From: Martinezella tropici
GTDB lineage: Bacteria > Pseudomonadota > Alphaproteobacteria > Rhizobiales > Rhizobiaceae
DNA: 64,000 nt
Direction of reading: 5' to 3'
NCBI RefSeq assembly: GCF_003287875.1
Contig: NZ_QMKK01000048.1
Location: 124,001-188,000, forward strand
This document shows positions 41,140 through 50,840 of the stretch, one piece after another; position 1 is the stretch's first letter, and every line of letters begins with the position of its first letter. The notes beneath the pieces were generated by a model, which saw only the letters and a list, made by a program, of their open reading frames with translations, searched no databases and was not told where the DNA came from. A program made the translations under genes and the position numbers.

Positions 41140-43926
41140 TTATCGCCCAGGCCGGCCCGTCTTGCCTTTCGTCCGTCCCTTGCGCTGTTTTTCGTCCACC
41201 GCATCCTCATAGGAGCCGACACCCGGCTTCGCCCGGATGATCGGCTTGTCCGGCACCTTACCTGTGACAGGCTTTTCGGTGCGGCCGACGGTCATCTCGT
41301 CCAATGTGTTCTTGCGGAAAAGCGGCGTGCCGGCATCGCCGCCCGGACCCATTTCGTCAAGGCTCGGCTTGGCGAAATAGGAGCGGGAATCCGGCGCTGG
41401 CGGTGCACGCTTGCCCGGTGCAGAACCGCGGCTTTCGAGGCTCTTCGCCTCCTCGCGGGCGAGCGGGTCGTCCATGGCGGCGAGTTCGACGGCCTTGAGG
41501 CGCTTGATCTCGTCGCGCAGCCGTGCCGCCTTTTCGAAATCCAGGTCGGCGGCGGCATCGCGCATGGATTTTTCCAGCGCGTTGAGATGGGCCTGCAGAT
41601 TGTTACCGACGAGATGGCCACCATCGGCAAAGCCCTTGCCCGAGGCGCCGCCGATATCGGCGCGGACATGGTCCTTCTCATAGACGCTGTCGAGAATGTC
41701 GGAAATCTTCGCCTTGACCGATTCCGGCGTGATGCCGTGTTCCTTGTTGTAGGCCATCTGCTTTTCGCGGCGGCGATTGGTCTCGTCCATCGCCCGCCGC
41801 ATCGAGCCGGTGATATTATCGGCGTAAAGGATGACCTTGCCGTCGACGTTACGGGCGGCGCGGCCGATGGTCTGGATCAGCGACGTCTCAGAACGCAGGA
41901 AGCCTTCCTTGTCGGCATCGAGAATGGCGACGAAGCCGCATTCGGGAATGTCGAGGCCCTCGCGCAGCAGGTTGATGCCGACGAGCACGTCGAAAGCGCC
42001 GAGGCGAAGATCGCGGATGATCTCGATGCGCTCCAGCGTGTCGATGTCGGAGTGCATGTAGCGCACGCGCACGCCCTGTTCATGCAGATATTCCGTCAGG
42101 TCCTCGGCCATGCGCTTGGTGAGCACCGTGCAGAGCGTGCGATAACCCTTGGCGGCGGTCTCGCGGATTTCGCCAAGGACGTCATCGACCTGGGTGCGGG
42201 CCGAACGGACCTCGACCGGCGGATCGATGAGGCCGGTCGGGCGGATGACCTGTTCCGCGAAGACGCCGCCGGATTGCTCCATTTCCCAGCCGCCGGGCGT
42301 TGCCGATACCGCGATCGTGTCCGGGCGCATGGCGTCCCATTCCTCGAAGCGCAGGGGACGGTTGTCCATGCAGGACGGCAGGCGGAAGCCGTATTCGGCC
42401 AGCGTCGCCTTGCGGCGGAAGTCGCCGCGATACATGCCGCCGATCTGAGGCACGGTGACGTGGCTCTCGTCGATGAAGATGATGGCGTTATCGGGAATAT
42501 ATTCGAATAGCGTCGGCGGGGGCTCGCCGGGATTGCGGCCGGTCAGATAGCGTGAATAGTTTTCGATGCCCTGGCAGGAGCCGGTGGCCTCGAGCATCTC
42601 GATGTCATAGCGGGTGCGCTGTTCCAGGCGCTGAGCCTCCAGCAGGCGGCCGGCCTTTTCCAGCTCGGCAAGGCGGAGTTTCAGCTCTTCCTTGATCGCC
42701 TTGATGGCGCCGTTCAGCGTCGGGCGCGGCGTGACATAGTGCGAATTGGCGTAGATCTTCACCGATTTCAGGTCGCCGGTCTTCTGGCCGGTGAGGGGAT
42801 CGAATTCGGTGATGGCGTCTATTTCGTCGCCGAACATGGAGATGCGCCAGGCGGCATCCTCCAAGTGGGCCGGGAAGATTTCGATCGTGTCGCCGCGAAC
42901 CCTGAAGGAGCCGCGCGTGAAATCTATATCGCGGCGCTTGTATTGCTGCGCCACGAGGTCGGCCAGCAACTGCCGCTGATCGAGCCGGTCGCCGACATTC
43001 ATCTGGAAGGTCATGGCGGTGTAGGTCTCGACCGAGCCGATACCGTAGATGCACGAGACCGAGGCGACGATGATACAATCATCGCGTTCCAGCAGCGAAC
43101 GCGTCGCCGAGTGGCGCATGCGATCGATCTGCTCGTTGATCGAGCTCTCCTTCTCGATATAGGTGTCCGAGCGCGGCACATAGGCTTCCGGCTGGTAGTA
43201 GTCGTAGTAGGAGACGAAATACTCGACCGCGTTATCCGGGAAGAAATTCTTGAATTCGGAGTAAAGCTGTGCCGCCAGTGTCTTGTTCGGCGCGAGGATG
43301 ACGGCCGGGCGCTGCGTCGCCTCGATCACCTTGGCCATGGTGAAGGTCTTGCCGGAGCCGGTGACGCCGAGCAGCACCTGGTTACGGTCGCCGTTTTGCA
43401 GCCCTTCGACGAGGTCGCGGATTGCCGTCGGCTGGTCGCCGGCCGGCTTGTATTCCGAGGCCATGCGGATCTCGATGCCGCCTTCGGACTTTTCCGGCCG
43501 GGCAGGGCGGTGCGGCGTCCAGATCTTGCCGTTCTTATGCAGCGGGTTGCCGCTCTCGATCAGCTTCGACAGGGCTTCTACCGTTGCCGTTACGCCGCCG
43601 GTCGAAATCTTGTCGGCATCCTCAAGAGCGATATCGAGGCCGGAGACTGGATTGAGACCGGCGGCGGCACGCGTTTTGGGGTCGGTCGACCCACCCATGG
43701 AGACGCCACGCGCGGTCTTGCCGGCGGTGATTTCCACCTTCTTGCGGTGCTTGCCGGCCTTCGAAGCGATCTCACGCTGGGTTTCGACGCTCGATGCCTC
43801 TGCATCCGCTTCGAGCTGCTTCACCCAATCGGCAACGCTGCCGCTGAGCGGCGCACCGTCGAACGGCGCCTGCGGCGCCTCTTCGAAACCGGTCGGAGCG
43901 GGGGATTTTTTCGATGATTTGGCCAT
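41140..43926 (-). CDS. uvrB: Excinuclease ABC subunit UvrB
   Basis: A 928-residue DNA-damage recognition helicase of nucleotide excision repair. The core starts near residue 153 (ASEYKPAGDQPTAIRDLVEG) with Walker A GVTGSGKTFTMAK, the beta-hairpin region YYDYYQPEAYVPRSDTYIEK, DESH in IIFIDESHVTVPQ, helicase motifs QTIGRAARN, and a C-terminal UVR domain (DLDFEKAARLRDEIKRL). It is about 250 residues longer than the E. coli protein because of a 150-residue N-terminal extension and a 110-residue basic tail, both low in conserved motifs. The ATG at 43926 gives MAKSSKK; its ribosome binding site is weak. Confidence 0.96.
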   Translation of the reverse strand: MAKSSKKSPAPTGFEEAPQAPFDGAPLSGSVADWVKQLEADAEASSVETQREIASKAGKHRKKVEITAGKTARGVSMGGSTDPKTRAAAGLNPVSGLDIALEDADKISTGGVTATVEALSKLIESGNPLHKNGKIWTPHRPARPEKSEGGIEIRMASEYKPAGDQPTAIRDLVEGLQNGDRNQVLLGVTGSGKTFTMAKVIEATQRPAVILAPNKTLAAQLYSEFKNFFPDNAVEYFVSYYDYYQPEAYVPRSDTYIEKESSINEQIDRMRHSATRSLLERDDCIIVASVSCIYGIGSVETYTAMTFQMNVGDRLDQRQLLADLVAQQYKRRDIDFTRGSFRVRGDTIEIFPAHLEDAAWRISMFGDEIDAITEFDPLTGQKTGDLKSVKIYANSHYVTPRPTLNGAIKAIKEELKLRLAELEKAGRLLEAQRLEQRTRYDIEMLEATGSCQGIENYSRYLTGRNPGEPPPTLFEYIPDNAIIFIDESHVTVPQIGGMYRGDFRRKATLAEYGFRLPSCMDNRPLRFEEWDAMRPDTIAVSATPGGWEMEQSGGVFAEQVIRPTGLIDPPVEVRSARTQVDDVLGEIRETAAKGYRTLCTVLTKRMAEDLTEYLHEQGVRVRYMHSDIDTLERIEIIRDLRLGAFDVLVGINLLREGLDIPECGFVAILDADKEGFLRSETSLIQTIGRAARNVDGKVILYADNITGSMRRAMDETNRRREKQMAYNKEHGITPESVKAKISDILDSVYEKDHVRADIGGASGKGFADGGHLVGNNLQAHLNALEKSMRDAAADLDFEKAARLRDEIKRLKAVELAAMDDPLAREEAKSLESRGSAPGKRAPPAPDSRSYFAKPSLDEMGPGGDAGTPLFRKNTLDEMTVGRTEKPVTGKVPDKPIIRAKPGVGSYEDAVDEKQRKGRTKGKTGRPGR

Positions 43927-44209
43927 GGGGCGAATATGGCGACAGATCGCGCAGATGTGAAGGGGTAAAGGGTACAAAAGGGAAACAGAATAGCGGATTT
44001 TTCCATTCGCCGGAGATGTCAGATATGTTACAACCCAAGGGCGGCCAATGCGTTATCGCTGATCCAAAGTCCGCATAGCGCGATCCTCGCAGGCGCCAAG
44101 GGAGGAACCAGCCGCAACGTCGACATGCCCGGCCAGCGCCGGGTTCCCCCAGCTTCGACGGCATCCGGTATTGCCCGCCTCGCCGCCGCCATCCGGTCGG
44201 AGGATCATG

Positions 44210-45460
44210 ATGACCGCATTGGATAGCTTACGCTCCTTGTCCCCCCAGCAACGAAACACCGTGATCGCAGCCTATCTGGGCTGGACGCTGGATGCTTTCG
44301 ATTTCTTCATTCTGGTTTTCGTCCTCAAGCATATAGCCGAAGAATTTCACACGGATGTTCCGGCGGTTGCCGTGGCGATCTTTCTCACCCTTGCCATGCG
44401 GCCGCTCGGCGCGCTGATCTTCGGCCTTGCGGCGGATCGCTTCGGCCGGCGCACGACGTTGATGGTCGACGTGCTGCTTTATTCCATTTTCGAGTTTCTG
44501 ACCGGTTTTTCGACCGGATTGACGATGTTCCTGGTTTTGCGCGCGCTTTTCGGCGTGGCCATGGGCGGCGAATGGGGTGTCGGTGCTTCGCTCACGATGG
44601 AGACCATCCCGGAGGAATCGCGCGGCCTCGTGTCCGGCATCCTGCAGGCTGGCTATCCTTCAGGCTATCTGCTCGCCTCGATCGTGTTCTTCCTGCTGTT
44701 TCCGATCATCGGCTGGCGCGGCATGTTCATCGTCGGCGCGCTGCCGGCGCTGCTGGTGCTTTACATCAGACGCAACGTACAGGAATCGCCGGCGTTCCTG
44801 CAGCGGCAATCCAAACCGCAGCGGCCTTTCCTGACCGTACTGCGGGAGAATATTCCGCTCTTCATCTGGGCCGTGCTTCTGATGACGGCGTTCAACTTCT
44901 TCAGCCATGGCACCCAGGACCTCTATCCGACATTCCTGGAAACCCAACGGCAATATGATTCCTATACGGTCGGCGCTATCGCCATCGTCTACAATATCGG
45001 CGCGATCATCGGCGGCCTGACCTTCGGTTCCCTGTCGCAGCGCTGGGGCAGGCGACGGACGATCGTCATCGCGGCACTGCTGGCTATTCCCGTCGCCCCG
45101 CTCTGGGTCTGGGGTCAGGGGCCTGTGATGCTCGCGATCGGCGCCTTCCTGATGCAGCTTTTCGTCCAGGGCGCCTGGGGCATCGTCCCCGTACATCTCA
45201 ACGAATTGTCGCCGGACGAGGTGCGCGGCACGTTCCCAGGATTTGCCTATCAGCTCGGCAATCTGCTGGCGTCGGGCAATGCCTCAATCCAGGCGGGATT
45301 GGCGAAGCAGTGGAACGGCGACTATGCGCTGGCGCTGTTGATCGTCGCCTGCATCGTCGCCGTCGTCGTGGCGTTGTTCGCCGGCTTCGGGTTCGAGAAA
45401 AAGGGAGTTCGGTTTGGCGGCAAGGACGCCGGACAACCCGATAGCGTCATGCAGACCTGA
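44210..45460 (+). CDS. MFS transporter, carboxylate/lactate (SHS)-like
   Basis: A 416-residue carrier with 12 predicted helices. N-terminal AAYLGWTLDAFDFFILVFVL, the loop 2-3 motif GLAADRFGRRTTLM and the matching second-half GSLSQRWGRRRTIV are typical of the MFS, and the first helix resembles the sialate/lactate:H+ symporter branch. Transport of a monocarboxylate is likely but not proven. Two adjacent ATGs exist; GGAGG (44199-44203) is six bases before the second, so 44210 is preferred. Single gene, divergent from uvrB. Confidence 0.88.
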   Translation: MTALDSLRSLSPQQRNTVIAAYLGWTLDAFDFFILVFVLKHIAEEFHTDVPAVAVAIFLTLAMRPLGALIFGLAADRFGRRTTLMVDVLLYSIFEFLTGFSTGLTMFLVLRALFGVAMGGEWGVGASLTMETIPEESRGLVSGILQAGYPSGYLLASIVFFLLFPIIGWRGMFIVGALPALLVLYIRRNVQESPAFLQRQSKPQRPFLTVLRENIPLFIWAVLLMTAFNFFSHGTQDLYPTFLETQRQYDSYTVGAIAIVYNIGAIIGGLTFGSLSQRWGRRRTIVIAALLAIPVAPLWVWGQGPVMLAIGAFLMQLFVQGAWGIVPVHLNELSPDEVRGTFPGFAYQLGNLLASGNASIQAGLAKQWNGDYALALLIVACIVAVVVALFAGFGFEKKGVRFGGKDAGQPDSVMQT

Positions 45461-45484
45461 ACCGGTTTGTCATCATATAGACCC

Positions 45485-45521
45485 GAGCGGTTTAGCTCTT
45501 CGCGAAAGCTCTAAACCGCTC
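45485..45521. repeat. Short palindrome after the MFS gene
   Basis: GAGCGGTTTAG and CTAAACCGCTC are the arms, with a further inner pair AGCTCTT-type; it is of the rhizobial short-palindrome kind also seen near cobD. It starts 25 bases after the stop of the MFS gene and may slow or end transcription. Confidence 0.65.
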
Positions 45522-45596
45522 AATCTCTATGCTTTCTCGTAATTCCGGGTTTTCTCGCAATTCCGGACGGAAAACCGCCACCAACTGGAATGCTCG

Positions 45597-45626
45597 AAGG
45601 GCCGGCGATCTTTACCGGCCCTTTTT
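45597..45626 (+). terminator. Hairpin between the convergent MFS and secreted-protein genes
   Basis: AAGGGCCGG pairs with CCGGCCCTT around a nine-base loop, followed by TTTTT on the plus strand. It touches the stop codon of the minus-strand secreted-protein gene, so it can serve both genes. Confidence 0.75.
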
Positions 45627-46141
45627 CACTTTCCGCAGATTTCCGAGATCTTGGCCTGGGCAAAGCCGCGCGCCAGATCCTGCAGGCCACCGACGGAGGA
45701 TATCAGCTCACCAATGGGGCCGTTGATACCGACGTGCAGGTCGGTAATGTGGCAGGCGCCGACATCGACTGTCATCGAAGCGTCCAGCTCGCCCTTGATC
45801 GTCGTCTTGAGGACCCCATGCGACTTGCAGGCCATTTCGGCACGGGCGTTGATCTGAACGCCTCCATTTGGAGCGTCGCAGATATCGAGCGACTTCACCT
45901 CGAACTTGTCCTTGTGATCGACACCCGGCAGCTTCTTGCACGGATCGGCTTCATTCACCGATTTCTCGATCTCCGGGCCGAACTTGCTCTGCAGCAGCGA
46001 CCAGCATGAGCCGGGCGCGGCTTTCGCCGACGTTGCCGTCAGCGGCAGCGGCGACAGCGGCAGGACGACCGCCGCGGCAAGCAAAGCCATGCGAAGCGAC
46101 GGCAGGGGCAAGCGGGGGGACATGAGATATTTCAGGTTCAC
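45626..46141 (-). CDS. Secreted Cys-containing protein of unknown function
   Basis: A 171-residue exported protein. A signal peptide spans about residues 15-41 (MALLAAAVVLPLSPLPLTAT, then AKA). The mature part has five Cys (GSCWSLL, ADPCKKL, DICDAP, MACKSHG, GACHITD), which suggests disulfides, and ends with ARGFAQAKISEICGK. No known domain recognised. The GTG start at 46141 has GAGGAT nine bases upstream; an ATG six codons later has no site. It lies between the MFS and RDD genes on the minus strand. Confidence 0.75.
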   Translation of the reverse strand: MNLKYLMSPRLPLPSLRMALLAAAVVLPLSPLPLTATSAKAAPGSCWSLLQSKFGPEIEKSVNEADPCKKLPGVDHKDKFEVKSLDICDAPNGGVQINARAEMACKSHGVLKTTIKGELDASMTVDVGACHITDLHVGINGPIGELISSVGGLQDLARGFAQAKISEICGK

Positions 46142-46268
46142 GGCGATCTATCCTCGCAGGAGAAGGAGCAGCAATTGAGGCCCGGCATGGCGCTACTCTT
46201 CCATCTCTTCCTGCGCCAAGGCAATCCCCAACGCTATGGCGATAAACTCCACGGCTTTGGACCGACGA

Positions 46269-47104
46269 TCAATTCTTCACGACCATCGTGTCGCAGAAGC
46301 GGTCATAGAAGGTCTGCCCACGCCATATGATCAATGGGAAGAGCCACCAGATGAGCGCGAACACCAACAGAAGCGGCGTCAACGCCCCGGTAACGGCCAG
46401 GAAATCGCTGGCGCTGAGAGGATTTATATCTCGCGCCTGCTGGATCATCTCTTCGATCGGAGGAAGATACAGGCGCGACAGGAACAGGCTGGCCAGATCG
46501 AAGGTTGCCAGCAGCATCAATGGTAGAAACTTGAGCACCTCGCGCTTGGCGGCAAGTTCGAAGGGCAGGGCGCCGTTTTCAATCGTCATTACCCGCAGCG
46601 ATGTTACCCGCTTGCCTGGCGTCCGCCGGCCGCGGGTCGAGCAATAGGCGAAGGCGAACGGAAGGAGCAACAGCATGATGCTGGAACTCGGTCTCACCGT
46701 TATAGTCGGATCGATCGGATTGCCGTTGCTGTCGACCGGCACGGAAAAAGCATGCTTTACCGTGGTCGGTCCCCGCTGCGAAACAGCGGCTGAAACGAAA
46801 ACGGTGTATCCCTTGCTGCCCAGCCAGGATATGCGGCAAAGCTGATTGCTTCTCGTCTCGCCGGGCTGCAGAGGCCACTCAGCTTCTATCTTCGGAATGA
46901 GCGGCCCTACCGTGGTCTCCTGGCATTGCTGCTCGCGAAGAAACGGCAAGGTCAGGTCCCACGGCATCACCGCCGATAGTGCGAGAAACAGGAGTACGAA
47001 AGCGATCTGGAAGATGACGATGTCGATCGCATAAGCACTGAACCGCCGCCAGAAATGGCGAGGCGGAAGGGAGGCTTCTGGTGGTCGGATGCGGCAAAAC
47101 TCAT
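46269..47104 (-). pseudogene. RDD-family membrane protein, apparently frameshifted near its start
   Basis: The intact part (46269-46970, about 233 codons) has RDD-domain membrane segments (IMLLLLPFAFAYC, FLPLMLLATFDLASLFLSRL, LLLVFALIWWLFPLIIW) and the motif RGRRTPGKRVTSLRV. The same frame stays open upstream and encodes the expected first RDD helix (WRRFSAYAIDIVIFQIAFVL), but no ATG, GTG or TTG lies before the upstream stop. The natural start, ATG at 47104 with GGGGGA upstream (MSFAASDHQKPPF), is one frame off. A one-base deletion between about 47050 and 47090, in a C-rich run, explains this. It may be a decaying gene or a sequence error. Confidence 0.6.
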
Positions 47105-47237
47105 AAATTCCCCCGGTTCAATGCGCTTTGCGGCAGTCAGGCATAAGCTTTAGGCACTTCAAGTTGCAGGAGTTAGCACGCTTTGCTGCGATTCGCTGGG
47201 GAACGAAGATTGAGCGGTGATCGATCTCCCAACCGGA

Positions 47238-48302
47238 TCAGATCGGGATGCCTTGTTCGTTCGAGCGATCATCCTTGTCGGAGTCGCCCTCATAGCCCAA
47301 GCGCTTTGCCTTGCGGAACCATTCCAGCGCCTTGGCGGAATCCGACGCAACGCCGTCACCGTCGCGATACATCATGCCGAGATTGTAGGCCGCATCGGCA
47401 TAGCGATGCGCCGCCGCCCGTTCGAACCAGTAGATCGCCTGAGGACCGTTCTTGGCGGCACCTTCGCCATCGCGGAACATGACGCCGAGATTATATTCGG
47501 CTTCGACATCGTTCTGCGCTGCGGCTTTGAGGAACCATGCGATTGCCTGGCCATCGTCCTGTTTCACCCCTTCACCATCGGCATACATCGCGCCGACATT
47601 GAACTGTGCGCTGGGATCGCCCTGGTCGGCCGCTTTTTTGAACCAGGAAAGGGCTGTCGCGCCATCCTTGGCGACACCCTCGCCGTCACGATACATGATG
47701 CCGAGATTGTACTGCGCCTCGATCTTACCCTGCTCGGCGGCCTTGAGATACCACATTGCGGCCTTGCGCTTGTCCTTGTCAGTGCCTTCGCCCTGGTCGT
47801 ACATGGAGCCGACATTGAACTGCGCATCCATATCGCCCTGCTGGGCGGCCTTGCTGTACCAGGCAAAAGCCTGCGGCTTATCCTTGAGAACGCCTTCGCC
47901 CGTGTCGTAGACGACGCCCAGATTGTATTGTGCGTTGAGGTATCCCTGCGCAGCCGCCTTCTTGTACCAGAGAACGGCCTGGCTCTTGTCGGCGGTGACG
48001 CCTTCACCCTGATCGTACATGGTGCCGACGTTGAACTGCGCTTCGGCATTGCCCTGCTCGGCGGCCTTCTTGTACCAGCTGAGCGCCAGTGCGTAGTCTT
48101 TCTCGACGCCGCTACCTTGCTCGTACATTTGCCCGAGTTTCAGCTGGGCCGCGACGTTGCCCCTGTTTGCCAAGGGGCGCCAGTAGTCCGCGCCTGTCTT
48201 GAGATCTTCACGATCATAGCTGTTGCGCCCGACATCGGCATGCGCCGTCCCCATCGGCACCAGCGCGAAGAGCAAAGCTGCTGCCCCCATTTTCCAATTC
48301 AC
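47238..48302 (-). CDS. Exported Sel1-repeat protein
   Basis: A 354-residue protein with a signal peptide (residues 1-22, ending AHA). Eight 36-residue Sel1-like repeats follow from about residue 48 to 335, each with the pattern AxYNLGxMYxxGxGVxKD and WYxKAAxQG. Such solenoids bind other proteins; in rhizobia ExoR is a well-known periplasmic example, but no direct match is claimed. The C-terminal end is charged (GYEGDSDKDDRSNEQG). Neighbouring genes encode a second Sel1 protein and a membrane protein. Confidence 0.9.
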   Translation of the reverse strand: MNWKMGAAALLFALVPMGTAHADVGRNSYDREDLKTGADYWRPLANRGNVAAQLKLGQMYEQGSGVEKDYALALSWYKKAAEQGNAEAQFNVGTMYDQGEGVTADKSQAVLWYKKAAAQGYLNAQYNLGVVYDTGEGVLKDKPQAFAWYSKAAQQGDMDAQFNVGSMYDQGEGTDKDKRKAAMWYLKAAEQGKIEAQYNLGIMYRDGEGVAKDGATALSWFKKAADQGDPSAQFNVGAMYADGEGVKQDDGQAIAWFLKAAAQNDVEAEYNLGVMFRDGEGAAKNGPQAIYWFERAAAHRYADAAYNLGMMYRDGDGVASDSAKALEWFRKAKRLGYEGDSDKDDRSNEQGIPI

Positions 48303-48394
48303 GATCTACCCCGCAGTCGAAAATTCGTTCTTTCGAGATGACAAGCTCTTCGCGACCCTCAGGGCAAGAGCGCCATCAGCAAGTGAAATATGAT

Positions 48395-49734
48395 CTAGCC
48401 CGTCATGTCGCCGGCGCCCTTCTTTCCGGCGGCTCCCTGTCCCAATGGCCCGAGATCCTTGATCGGACCCTCGCTATTGGCTTCCATGTAGCCGAGGCCG
48501 TGCTGCGCTTCCGGCAATCCTTTCGCCGCCGCCTTGTTGAACCAATCTGCGGCAATTGTGGAGTCCTTCGGCACGCCATAGCCGTTATAATACATATATC
48601 CAAGGCCATATTGCGCGCGGGCGTCGCCCTGACCGGCGGCCTTGCGAAACAAGTCGGCAGCCTGGCCATAGTCCTTGGTTACGCCGGCGCCCTGATAATA
48701 AAGATAGGCGAGGGCATACTGGCCCCGTGCATTGTTCTGGTCGGCGGCCTTGCGATACCAGTCTGCCGCCGCTGCTTTGTCCGGCTTTGTCCCTTGGCCG
48801 TTGTCGCACATGTAGCCCAGGGCGTATTGCGCATCCGCATGTCCCTGGGCGGCGGCCTTCCCATACCATTCGAACGCCTTGGTATTGTCCTTTGCGACGC
48901 CGCGCCCGCCCGCATACATGTAGGCAAGGGCGTATTCGCCTTGCGCGTCGCCCTGCTCGGCGGCCTTGCGATACCACCTCGCCGCACTCTCTTCATCGGC
49001 CTTCACGCCCTGACCGTTGGCATAGAGATAGCCGATGGCATATTGAGCGTCGGGGCGGCCCTGATCGGCCGCCTTGCGATACCATTGGAGTGCCTGCCTG
49101 TAGTCCCGGGCGACACCCGTTCCGTTCGCCAGGCTATAGCCGACGGCATATTGCGCATCGGCGCGGCCCCCTTCGGCGGCTTTCAGGTACCAGGAATAGG
49201 CTTCGGCATCATCCCGCTCGACACCCCTGCCATTGGCATAGGAGTAGCCGACGGCATATTGGGCCTGCGCCTGATCCTGGTCGGCGGATTTCCGATACCA
49301 GGCGAGGGCATTTCCTCTATCGACATCCATGCCCGCCCATTGGCGTAGGAGTAGCCGATGGCATATTGGGCATCGGCATTGCCCCGCTGTGCCGCCCTCA
49401 GATACCAGTCGTTCGCCTGTTTCAGGTCGGCATCGACGCCGCGGCCGCTGGCATACATATAGGCCAGCGCATACTGCGCCTGTGCATTGCCCTGGTCGGC
49501 CGATTTCCGATACCAATCGACCGCCCGGGCATCATCCCGCTCCACGCCCTGGCCGTTGGCATAGCGATAGCCGAGACCGTACTGCGCGGCCGGATTGCCC
49601 TGGTTGGCGAATTCCACCCAGTATTTCAGATCGATCGTAGTATTGGCCGGCCCCGGAGCGGGGTCTTCGGCATGGGCAAGCCAAGGCATCGAAAGAGCGA
49701 GCGCCAATCCCAATGCATAGCTCTTTGTCTTCAA
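48395..49734 (-). pseudogene. Second exported Sel1-repeat protein, split by a one-base deletion
   Basis: The 5' part (from a TTG at 49734, MKTKSYALGLALALSMPWLA signal peptide) encodes two full repeats and runs out of frame after YSYANGR. The 3' part continues in the next frame from GMDVDRGNALAWYRKSADQ through eight more repeats to 48395. Adding one G in the run GGGCGGG at 49331-49338 (plus-strand GCCCGCCC) restores one protein of about 446 residues with eleven repeats. The shift may be real, a slippage-type switch or a sequencing error. Repeats here are more alike than in the neighbouring Sel1 gene. Confidence 0.8.
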
Positions 49735-49855
49735 GGCTTGAGTCCCCCGCCGATGTCCCAGACGACAATCGATCTGAACAATATGGCGATGTCTTGGTCA
49801 AGGATTGTGGAGCATCGAAATGGCGGTGGTTTTCCGCCAGGCGGAAATGCGAACC

Positions 49856-50446
49856 TTATCCCGGAAGCACGTCGTAGAGGCGAAAGATCCACGTGATCTG
49901 GTAGATCAGCCCGACGATTACGAATGCTGCCTGGAAGCGCCGGTTGGCGGTGATCGCGGCAATGATGCACAGGACGACATAGACGACGTTGCGTATCGGA
50001 TATTCCCAGCCGAGGGACTGGAAATAGGCCTCGCCCTTCAGCAATGTATCGATCAGATCGACGGCATAGGTCACCGCAAGCAGGCCGAAAAACCAGCGGC
50101 GACGGGAGATGAAATATTCCTCGAAACCGCCGTAATCCTCGACCGAATGCGGATTCAGCAATACGCACAGGAAATAGAAGAGGCAGCAGAAGCAGATGAG
50201 AAAGAGGTAGACGCCGAAATTGATCTGCGCGACGGATTGTAGCCGATATTCCCACCACCAGAAATGGATGATGAACAGGAACATCGACAATACCCAGCCG
50301 ATATGGACGAGGTAGATCTTGTTCTTGCCTGGCGACTGCACGAACCCGGCGAGCCTCGTCAGAAGCTGGGCGAGCGAGAGGCCGATCACCATGCTCATGA
50401 CCGTCCGGATATAGACGTAGACTTCTGGCGTATGTGCCGGGCCCAT
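49856..50446 (-). CDS. Integral membrane protein of unknown function
   Basis: A 196-residue protein with five or six hydrophobic helices (VMSMVIGLSLAQLLTRLAG, IGWVLSMFLFIIHFWWWEY, FGVYLFLICFCCLFYFLCVL, WFFGLLAVTYAVDLIDTLL, VVYVVLCIIAAITANRRF). The second helix is rich in Trp. No transport or enzyme motif was found. The ATG at 50446 has GGAGAG eight bases upstream. It follows the thioesterase gene after four bases, so the two are co-transcribed; membrane-lipid turnover is one possible shared theme, not shown. Confidence 0.78.
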   Translation of the reverse strand: MGPAHTPEVYVYIRTVMSMVIGLSLAQLLTRLAGFVQSPGKNKIYLVHIGWVLSMFLFIIHFWWWEYRLQSVAQINFGVYLFLICFCCLFYFLCVLLNPHSVEDYGGFEEYFISRRRWFFGLLAVTYAVDLIDTLLKGEAYFQSLGWEYPIRNVVYVVLCIIAAITANRRFQAAFVIVGLIYQITWIFRLYDVLPG

Positions 50447-50450
50447 CACG

Positions 50451-50840
50451 TCAGCTCTCCTCCGGTACGGCCTTCGGCGCTCCATTCTCGTCAAGCGCGA
50501 CCATGATGAATGTTGCAGCGGTGACTTTTTCCAACGCATTGAAGCGCGCCCGGTGCGCCCAGGCTTCGACATTCAGCGTGATCGAGGTGCGTCCGACGCG
50601 GTCGATGTCGGTGAAGACGCTCAGCGTGTCGCCGATCTTGACCGGCAGCTCGAAAGCCATCTCTTTCACAGCCGCCGTGACAACGCGGCCACGGGCGCGT
50701 TCGGCCGCGCGGATGCCGCTTGCCAAGTCCATTTGCGCCATGACCCAGCCGCCGAAGATATCGCCGGCAGGATTGGCGTCGGCGGGCATGGCAAGCGTGC
50801 GCAATGTCAGCTCGCCTCTGGGTTTGACGCTGTCGTTCAT
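50451..50840 (-). CDS. Acyl-CoA thioesterase, YciA-type hot-dog protein
   Basis: A 129-residue hot-dog-fold protein. The N-terminus LRTLAMPADANPAGDIFGGW with VMAQMDLASGI contains the conserved Asn/Asp-bearing region of the YciA/acyl-CoA thioesterase group; VVTAAVKEMAFELPVKIGD and the strand RTSITLNVEAWA follow. It hydrolyses acyl-CoAs of medium to long chain. First gene in a two-gene operon with a membrane protein. Confidence 0.9.
   Translation of the reverse strand: MNDSVKPRGELTLRTLAMPADANPAGDIFGGWVMAQMDLASGIRAAERARGRVVTAAVKEMAFELPVKIGDTLSVFTDIDRVGRTSITLNVEAWAHRARFNALEKVTAATFIMVALDENGAPKAVPEES

Noticed and set aside
47238..49734. Regular spacing of about 108 bases, resembling an array or tandem DNA repeat
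   Set aside because: It is the coding periodicity of 36-residue Sel1 repeats; the repeats are degenerate and have no spacers as in CRISPR.
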